This document shows positions 47,013 through 52,182 of a stretch of 52,182 nucleotides of DNA, in pieces (positions within the stretch are counted from its first letter, which is position 1; every line of letters starts with the position of its first letter). Position numbers and translations under genes: made by a program. The stretch spans positions 1-52,182 of the forward strand of contig NZ_SPVF01000039.1 of assembly GCF_004614185.1 (NCBI RefSeq), written 5' to 3'. Below the pieces are notes generated by a model, which saw nothing but the letters and a program-made list of their open reading frames with translations, was not told where the DNA came from and ran no database searches. This DNA is from Zemynaea arenosa (GTDB lineage Bacteria; Pseudomonadota; Gammaproteobacteria; Burkholderiales; Burkholderiaceae_D).

Positions 47013-47342
47013 ATGGAAATCAAGGACGACACCGAAGCCCTGCGGCAATACCTGTCCACCACCGACCCCGAGGCCGACATCGTCGAGTCCGTGCACCGCG
47101 CGGAAGTGGACGCCGCCACCGCCATGACCATCATGGCCAACCCCAAGGCCGCGATCAAGGCCATGGGCGTGCCGACGACCGATGAATCGGCCGTGCAGGT
47201 CACGATGAAGAACCGCGCCGACCGCGCCGCCGTCACCAGCCTCGCGACCGAGGCGGCCCGTGCGGCCCGGCTGCGCCGCATCATCATCATCGTGATCCAT
47301 TACCGCAACTGCGACGCCGACATCATCATCTTCGCCTCGTAA
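47013..47342 (+). CDS. Small protein with NHLP-like leader and hydrophobic Cys-containing tail
   Basis: 109 residues with an excellent AAGGAG seven bases before the ATG, so very likely real. Residues 36-66 (TAMTIMANPKAAIKAMGV then VQVTMKN) resemble nitrile-hydratase-like leader peptides (NHLP), where a helix with NPKAAl...G is followed by a short beta strand. The C-terminus after the basic RLRR (86-89) is strikingly hydrophobic: IIIIVIHYRNCDADIIIFAS. A leader plus tail is the layout of a ribosomal natural-product precursor, but no modifying enzyme or exporter is adjacent. A small membrane-active or stress protein is the alternative. Function unknown. Confidence 0.7.
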   Translation: MEIKDDTEALRQYLSTTDPEADIVESVHRAEVDAATAMTIMANPKAAIKAMGVPTTDESAVQVTMKNRADRAAVTSLATEAARAARLRRIIIIVIHYRNCDADIIIFAS

Positions 47343-47454
47343 CCGCAGTCCCGGCGGAGCCGCCCCGCGCGCCTCCGCCACCTTCCTAAAAGTTCCCCGC
47401 ACCGCCCAGATTCACCGCAAGCCCGCTGCAATTCTGTGCCCTAACCTGAGGTAC

Positions 47455-47730
47455 ATGGATCTCGCCGCCGACAATTCACACGACGACGCTCGACGCTTGC
47501 GCGACGAATGCATCGTCACATCGGTCGCGCTGTGGGGGCTGCTCATTATCTGGGTCATCGCGAGCTGGGCTTTCTATTTCGCCATGCCTGTCGTCCATCG
47601 GTGGGCCGCAATGCAAGTACAGCTTGAGCATCAAGAGCAAGTCCTGCAAGCCTTGCAGGCGGAGGCGCGCCAGCCGACCGCAGTCCGCGACTGCGCCGGG
47701 GCCCCTCCAGCGCCGCCATCACCGCGCTGA
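47455..47730 (+). CDS. Small single-pass membrane protein, unknown
   Basis: 91 residues: a charged N-terminus (DLAADNSHDDARRLRDEC), one strong membrane helix (about 23-45, SVALWGLLIIWVIASWAFYF), a short Gln/Glu-rich helical stretch (QVQLEHQEQVLQALQAEA) and a Pro-rich end. Only a weak TGAGG lies upstream of the ATG. No family recognised; codon use fits a real gene. Confidence 0.5.
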   Translation: MDLAADNSHDDARRLRDECIVTSVALWGLLIIWVIASWAFYFAMPVVHRWAAMQVQLEHQEQVLQALQAEARQPTAVRDCAGAPPAPPSPR

Positions 47731-47799
47731 GGCCGTGCGACGGGGCGGGCGGCGATTTGCTACGCTTGTGTATCCGACAACACAAGCAGCGACCACGCC

Positions 47800-48225
47800 A
47801 TGAGATCGATCCCCCACATCCTCCAGGAGAGCCACACCATCGCCGTGGTCGGCCTTTCCCCCAAGCCGGACCGCCCCAGCCAGGGCGTGGCCCACTACCT
47901 GCAAGACCACGGCTACCGCATCATCCCGGTGAACCCGCGCTATGAGGGCCAGCAGATCCTGGGCGAAAAGGTCTACCCCGACCTGCATGCCGCCGCCGAC
48001 GCCCTGGCCGCCACCGGCACCCGCATCGACATCGTGCAATGCTTCCGCAAGCCGGAGGAGATCCCCGCCATCGCCAGGGACGCCATCGCCGTGCGCGCCT
48101 CGGTCCTGTGGATGCAGCTGGGCATTGCGAACCAGCAGGCCGCCGACCTCGCCGCGGCCGCCGGCCTGGACGTCGTGCAGGACGCCTGCATGAAAGTGGA
48201 ACACGCGATGACAGTAGGCGCCTGA
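47800..48225 (+). CDS. CoA-binding protein, YccU type
   Basis: Rossmann-fold CoA-binding domain protein of 141 residues. HTIAVVGLSPKPDRPSQGVA is the nucleotide-binding opening, followed by RIIPVNPRYEGQQILGEKVY and the SVLWMQLGIANQQAADLAAAAG core; the last part VVQDACMKVEH is a family hallmark. The biochemical role of the stand-alone protein is unsettled. Its stop shares a base with the PPK2 start (TGATG), so the two are coupled. Confidence 0.93.
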   Translation: MRSIPHILQESHTIAVVGLSPKPDRPSQGVAHYLQDHGYRIIPVNPRYEGQQILGEKVYPDLHAAADALAATGTRIDIVQCFRKPEEIPAIARDAIAVRASVLWMQLGIANQQAADLAAAAGLDVVQDACMKVEHAMTVGA

Positions 48226-49052
48226 TGGACGCCCGCGAGCGCTTCCGCGCCCCCAAGGATCTCCAGCTGCGCGACGCGGACGCCAGCGACAAGCCCCTGC
48301 GTGTGCAGTCCGATGAACCGGGCAGCGTGATCAAGCAGCGCGAGCGTGACCAGGCCAGCGAGATCGCCAGCGATCTGGACGACCAGCAGACCAAGCTCTA
48401 CGCCTCCCGTAACCAGAAGCTGCTGATCATCCTCCAGGGCACCGACACCTCCGGCAAGGACGGCACCATCAAAGCCCTGTTCGCCGGCATGAACCCGATG
48501 GGCCTGAACGCGGTCGGCTTCAAGGCGCCGACGGAGGAAGAAAAGAACCACGACTACCTCTGGCGCGTGCACCGCCACGCCCCCGGCAACGGCGAGATCG
48601 CCGTCTGGAACCGCAGCCACTACGAGGAGGTCCTGATCACGCGCGTGCTCGGCATGATCGACGCGGAGGAATGCGAGCGCCGCTACGCCCAGCTCCGCGA
48701 CTTCGAGCGCATGCTGGCCGAAAACGGCACCACCATCATGAAGGTGTTCCTGCACATTTCGAAGGAGGAGCAGCGCGAGCGCCTGCAGGCGCGCCTGGAC
48801 GACCCGGACAAGCACTGGAAGTTCGACCCCGCCGACCTCGAGCAGCGCAAGCACTGGGACGCCTACCAGAAAGCCTACGAGGACGCGATCAACGCCACCA
48901 ACACCGATGCCGCGCCGTGGTACATCGTCCCGGCCGATTCCAAGACCCACCGCAACCTGATCATCGCCACCCTGCTGCGCGACGTGTTCCGCGGCATGGA
49001 CCTGCAGTTCCCCAAGACCGATCCGAAGATCGGCAAGCTCAAGCTGGAGTAG
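48225..49052 (+). CDS. PPK2-family polyphosphate kinase
   Basis: Moves phosphate between polyphosphate and nucleotides, in this class mainly making nucleoside di/triphosphates from polyP. 275 residues. Walker A LQGTDTSGKDGTIKALF; lid and substrate regions NHDYLWRVHRHAPGNGEIAV and VWNRSHYEEVLITRVLG; VFLHISKEEQRERLQARLDD; WYIVPADSKTHRNLIIATLL. Length and motifs point to the single-domain class. The ATG overlaps the preceding stop; the longer frame from 48039 is only a shadow. It ends 14 bp inside the convergent HD gene. Confidence 0.94.
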   Translation: MDARERFRAPKDLQLRDADASDKPLRVQSDEPGSVIKQRERDQASEIASDLDDQQTKLYASRNQKLLIILQGTDTSGKDGTIKALFAGMNPMGLNAVGFKAPTEEEKNHDYLWRVHRHAPGNGEIAVWNRSHYEEVLITRVLGMIDAEECERRYAQLRDFERMLAENGTTIMKVFLHISKEEQRERLQARLDDPDKHWKFDPADLEQRKHWDAYQKAYEDAINATNTDAAPWYIVPADSKTHRNLIIATLLRDVFRGMDLQFPKTDPKIGKLKLE

Positions 49053-50379
49053 CCACCGCCGGCGCCGGCGCGTGCAAGCCGCAGGGCGGCGCCAGGCCAT
49101 CGTCCGGCTCGTCGGCCGTGCCGTCCAGCAGGTCGATCAGGCGCCCGAACGCAGCCTGGTCGCCGCCGCTCGATTGCAGGGCCACGTCGCGCGCCAGGTC
49201 GCGCAGCCGCCATTCGATTTCGCGCGAGGCCACGATGCGCTCGAAGTGCACCGCCGCGCCGCCCTCGTGCAGGCCGTGGCCCGGCCGCATCCACGTGTCC
49301 AGCCCGGTGCTGACGAAGGCGCGCTGCACTGCTTCCAGCCGCTCCAGCGTCCGCGCAATCAGGGTGCGCCCGGCCGCCGAGCCGTGCCCGCCGCCCGCCA
49401 CCAGCCATTCGGCCATCTGGTGCGCCGACTGCATGCGCCAGAACAGGCGTTCGACGTCGGCGCCGCCTTCGATCTGCTCGTCCAGCATCTCCAGCCGGGC
49501 CTGGGTGCGCAGCGCGCCCGAGACGGCCGAGACCAGGTCGTGCGCCTGCTCGCCCGGGATGATCTTCAAGGCCAGTTCGGCCCGCTCCAGCGGCTGGTCG
49601 CGGTTCAGCAGGCCCGCGATCATCTCCGCCACCGCCACCGCCTGGCCCGGGCCGCTGATGCTGTGCCCGCCCACCTGGCGTGGATAGCCGGAGCCGTTGA
49701 AGCGCTCATGGTGCTCCGCCACCGCCCGCCCGACCGCCAGCGGAAACGAGTCCAGCTCGTTGACCAGCATCTGCCCGATGCGCGGGTGCGCCACGATGTG
49801 CGCCCACTCGTGCGGCCGCAGCCGCTTGCCCGGCGCCAGCCAGGCCGGATCGATGTACAGCTCGCCCAGGTCGTGCAGCAGGCCCGCGATCCCGGCCGCC
49901 ACCTGGTCGTCCTCGGACAGGCGCAGGGTGCGCGCCATCGCGATCGCCAGCAGGCTCACCAGCACGCAATGGTCGAGGGCCTGCGGGTGCCCGTCGGCGG
50001 CCAGGCCCAGCAGCAGGGCGGTCGAATGACTGAACTCGACGGTGGCCAGCAAATGGATGGGTGAGCGCTCACGTACCGCCAGAGCGAGGATGCGCCTCAG
50101 CGGCGCGCAGGTGTCGATCAGGTGCCGCGCCCGTTCCACGATCAGCTGGGCGTCCGGCGCTGACTCCAATCCCAGGCAGGCTTCCAGCGGCCGCTTCAGC
50201 TTGTGCTGGGTGATGCGCGCCTGCACCTCGGGCGTGAAACCGTCCCCGGCGGCCGCCAGCTTCTGCCCGCGCTGGTCGAAGATGTCCTCCATGACCAGCA
50301 CCGATTGCCGCTGGGCCAGCGCCACCAGGCGCCGCAGCACGTGCGGATTCACGGCGGTGGGCAGGCTCATGTCGGGCAT
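49039..50379 (-). CDS. HD-GYP-like phosphohydrolase domain protein
   Basis: 446 residues. ATG 50379 (MPDMSLPTAV) is supported by AGGAG seven bases upstream; the open frame extends to 51933 only because it runs antisense to the next gene. The N-terminal 100 residues are of unknown fold. The central HD domain (about 110-270) has GLLHDLGELYIDP (HD pair), AHPRIGQMLV and EHHERFNGSGYPRQVGG, the counterpart of HHER.DG.GYP with Asn in place of the usual Asp. A C-terminal helical region follows. Cyclic-di-GMP hydrolysis is possible but uncertain given the changed residue. Confidence 0.85.
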   Translation of the reverse strand: MPDMSLPTAVNPHVLRRLVALAQRQSVLVMEDIFDQRGQKLAAAGDGFTPEVQARITQHKLKRPLEACLGLESAPDAQLIVERARHLIDTCAPLRRILALAVRERSPIHLLATVEFSHSTALLLGLAADGHPQALDHCVLVSLLAIAMARTLRLSEDDQVAAGIAGLLHDLGELYIDPAWLAPGKRLRPHEWAHIVAHPRIGQMLVNELDSFPLAVGRAVAEHHERFNGSGYPRQVGGHSISGPGQAVAVAEMIAGLLNRDQPLERAELALKIIPGEQAHDLVSAVSGALRTQARLEMLDEQIEGGADVERLFWRMQSAHQMAEWLVAGGGHGSAAGRTLIARTLERLEAVQRAFVSTGLDTWMRPGHGLHEGGAAVHFERIVASREIEWRLRDLARDVALQSSGGDQAAFGRLIDLLDGTADEPDDGLAPPCGLHAPAPAVATPA

Positions 50380-50511
50380 TGCGCGCTCCTGGGCGGTCGA
50401 AGAGTTACGCAGATTACATGAGTTATTTCCGTGTGGCAACGCGATTGTGCTGACAGCGATCAGGAGCGCGTTAAGATGTGGTTTCTGTCGTTTTGATAAC
50501 ACGTCCATGAC

Positions 50512-51135
50512 ATGATCGAGATCCCGCCCGGCGTCATCAGTCTCAAGGACGAAGGTTCCGGCCGTTGGTGGACCGTTCCCATCGCCCCCTTCCTGCTGGC
50601 GGCCACGCCGGTGACCCAGGCTGACTATGCGGGCGTGCCGGGGCCTGAGGGCCAGCTGCCCGCCACCGGCGTGAGCTGGGACGATGCCGTCCGCTACTGC
50701 AACCGCCGCTCGGCGGCCGAGGGCTTGCGCCCGGCCTACGCACTGGATCCGGACCAGGGCGCCGTCTGGGACCGCAGCGCCGACGGCTATCGCCTGCCCA
50801 CCGAAGCCGAATGGGAATTCGCCTGCCGCGCTGGCAGCAACGCAGCGCGCTATGGCGAACTGGAAACCATCGCCTGGTACCGCGCCAATGCGGACGGCGG
50901 GCCCCATCCGGTCGGCGTGTTGGCGCCCAATGCTTGGGGCCTGCATGACATGCTCGGCAACGTGTGGGAGTGGTGCTGGGACCTGTACGACCCCGCGGTC
51001 TACGGCAGCTACCGCGTGTTCCGCGGGGGCGGCTGGAACGATGCGCCGGAACAGCTGCGCGCCGCCTGCCGCCGCAAGAGCCATCCGACGTACAGCGTGG
51101 ACGACCTGGGCTTTCGGCTGGCGCGCTCCGGCTAG
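50512..51135 (+). CDS. SUMF1/FGE-fold protein lacking the catalytic cysteine pair
   Basis: 207 residues of the formylglycine-generating-enzyme fold: PVTQADYAGV, VSWDDAVRYCNRRSAAEGL, YRLPTEAEWEFACRAG, GLHDMLGNVWEWCWD, RVFRGGGWND and LGFRLAR at the end. The two active-site cysteines of true FGE fall in the segment after GGGW, where this protein has WNDAPEQLRAACRRKS, so they are missing. It is therefore more likely a binding or non-FGE enzyme of this superfamily. The gene is short, has no clear ribosome-binding site, and its TAG stop overlaps the convergent gene's TAG within CTAG (51132-51135). Confidence 0.88.
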   Translation: MIEIPPGVISLKDEGSGRWWTVPIAPFLLAATPVTQADYAGVPGPEGQLPATGVSWDDAVRYCNRRSAAEGLRPAYALDPDQGAVWDRSADGYRLPTEAEWEFACRAGSNAARYGELETIAWYRANADGGPHPVGVLAPNAWGLHDMLGNVWEWCWDLYDPAVYGSYRVFRGGGWNDAPEQLRAACRRKSHPTYSVDDLGFRLARSG

Positions 51136-52182
51136 CGGTGCCGGACGCGCACCGGCCGCCGCTGGGCCAGCCGGGCCAGCATGGCGCGCACGGCGGCGGC
51201 CTGGGGCCCGGCGCGACCGTAGAACCCGCTGCTGGAGTAGCCCCAGTAGTCCCAGCAGCCGAGCGGATTGTAGGGCAGGGTGGTTGGCGCCACTTGTGGA
51301 TACAGCACCACAATGCGGTTGGCGGCGGCGGTCTCGTTGTACCCGGCGTAGCGGTAGAAATGGTCCTCCACCGCGTTCACAGTCTGGAAGCAGCCGTGAA
51401 AGGCGACATGCACCCGGCAGGCTGAGCGACGGCACGCGCTCGGGATGAAGGCGTAGCCCTCGGCCGCCAGCCCGCTGCTGGCCGCCGCGTAGCGCCGCTG
51501 GTCGAAGCGGACGATGCTGCCCTCCACCGGCTGCCCGGCCGGCGCGGCCGCGATCCCATCGTACAGCGCCGCCAGCAGCTCCCCGGCCAGCGTGCGGCCG
51601 CAGTTGTTGAAGTAGGGTGGCAGGTTGGACTGGCAGGCGCTGTCCTGCGGGCGGGCGGTGATCATGCCGTGGCCCGCCTGCACGTTGTTCACATAGGTGA
51701 TGGACGCCGCCTGCGCCAGCTCGTAGAAGCGGCGGGTCTGCGCCATCACCACTTTGGTCACCACTTCGTCCTGGATGCCACTGAAGAGAAAAACGCGCTG
51801 GTGGCGGATGCCCGCAAGCGCATCGACCTGTCCCTGCGCGGCAAAGTCCTGCGTCTTCGCCCACAGCACCGTGGCATCGGGCGGGTCGACGCCCGCAGCG
51901 GCCGGGTTCATGCAGCGCGAGAAGGCGTTCCACAGCGGCGGATTGGACTCCGGTTCGCCCGCGCAGAAATATGGCCCGCCCGCGATCATCCCCACGCCGG
52001 ACACGGTGCTGGAATACGCCACCGCGAACTGCTCCGCCATGTACGCGCCCGACGACACGCCGGACACCGTGGTCTGACCCAGGTCCACGCCCAGCGCCGG
52101 CAGCTGCGGCGCCCCGCGCGCGGGCACGGCGATCGGGGCCAGTACACCGGCTGCCAGCACCCAGGCCGGAGCGGTGTGCGCC
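51132..52182 (-). CDS. Extracellular short-chain PHA (PHB) depolymerase, 5' end outside window
   Basis: Secreted alpha/beta-hydrolase degrading poly(3-hydroxyalkanoate). The frame is open to the right edge. The visible N-terminus (WVLAAGVLAPIAVPARGAPQ) is the end of a signal peptide, so the true start lies beyond 52182; the in-frame GTG at 52160 is not convincing. The lipase box is VSGVSSGAYMAEQ (G-x-S-x-G), with HVAFHGCFQTVN and NVQAGHGM supplying likely oxyanion and His elements, and several cysteines (YFCAGE, CQSNLPPYFNNCG, ACRRSACRVH) for disulphides. Resembles the type 2 catalytic-domain depolymerases common in Burkholderiales that store PHB. Confidence 0.9.
   Translation of the reverse strand, partial: AHTAPAWVLAAGVLAPIAVPARGAPQLPALGVDLGQTTVSGVSSGAYMAEQFAVAYSSTVSGVGMIAGGPYFCAGEPESNPPLWNAFSRCMNPAAAGVDPPDATVLWAKTQDFAAQGQVDALAGIRHQRVFLFSGIQDEVVTKVVMAQTRRFYELAQAASITYVNNVQAGHGMITARPQDSACQSNLPPYFNNCGRTLAGELLAALYDGIAAAPAGQPVEGSIVRFDQRRYAAASSGLAAEGYAFIPSACRRSACRVHVAFHGCFQTVNAVEDHFYRYAGYNETAAANRIVVLYPQVAPTTLPYNPLGCWDYWGYSSSGFYGRAGPQAAAVRAMLARLAQRRPVRVRHR

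Noticed and set aside
47013..48225. RiPP biosynthetic cluster
   Set aside because: Only a possible precursor is present; the neighbours are a small membrane protein and a CoA-binding protein, with no modifying enzyme.
49039..51933. 964-codon frame joining the HD protein to the region antisense to the SUMF1-fold gene
   Set aside because: The upstream part is antisense or out of frame to two well-supported genes; a good ribosome-binding site and start at 50379 define the real gene.

Overview
The window is about 52 kb of high-GC DNA from a betaproteobacterium. The gene set, the synteny and the protein style suggest Burkholderiales, most likely Oxalobacteraceae (a Massilia/Telluria/Janthinobacterium-like genus). 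That placement is inference from remembered family traits; no search was run. The block mnmG-rsmG-parA-parB-atpIBEFHAGDC, with glmS/glmU also in the window, is classic origin-proximal core chromosome. No rRNA, tRNA, CRISPR array, intact transposon or plasmid backbone is visible.

Layout. 1-3111 (minus strand): a compact operon for an SHP-type c-type haem protein, a dihaem cytochrome c, a membrane cytochrome b and a QseBC-like two-component system whose kinase runs off the left edge. 3149-7348: a truncated DUF4365-like remnant beside the 3' end of glmS, then glmS, a divergent Lrp/AsnC regulator and glmU. 7377-10482: a lipoprotein, rsmD, coaD, a YfhL-type ferredoxin and a DUF1003 membrane protein. 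10684-16482: two chemoreceptors, a periplasmic chalcone-isomerase-like protein, a small membrane protein, a LysR regulator, and between LysR and the second chemoreceptor an exact 116-bp-period tandem array of hairpin units. 16574-22813: an Lrp regulator divergent from putA, then ald and mtnN.

22814-23392 is the highlight. This 579-bp gap holds two tandem copies, offset by 275-276 bp, of an origin-like module. Each copy has an AT-rich flank with TGTATACA, a TAGTAGTAG DnaA-trio, GTTAAC, DnaA boxes, a perfect IHF consensus, and a closing pair of inverted DnaA boxes. Three perfect TTATCCACA boxes are present in total. About 9.4 kb to the right, two near-perfect parS sites lie just upstream of mnmG, and parA/parB follow. 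I read 22.8-23.4 kb as the candidate chromosomal oriC, with an unusual duplicated architecture, although dnaA is not in the window.

23393-32725: a GMC oxidoreductase, a five-gene branched-chain-amino-acid-type ABC transporter (two ATPases, binding protein, two permeases), a Ser/Gly/Cys-tailed protein, an iron-containing alcohol dehydrogenase and a TSUP permease. 32840-37195: mnmG, rsmG, parA, parB, with a cluster of GTATAAAC repeats ahead of parA. 37264-38691: a VWA-domain protein. 39100-46176: the complete F1Fo ATP synthase operon, with a recognisable promoter and terminator. 46292-52182: accessory small proteins (one with an NHLP-like leader and a hydrophobic tail), a CoA-binding protein with a PPK2 polyphosphate kinase, an HD-GYP-like protein, a SUMF1-fold protein and a secreted PHA depolymerase cut by the right edge. 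Right of the candidate origin almost all core genes are on the plus strand, and glmS/glmU to its left are on the minus strand, as expected for leading-strand placement on two replichores.
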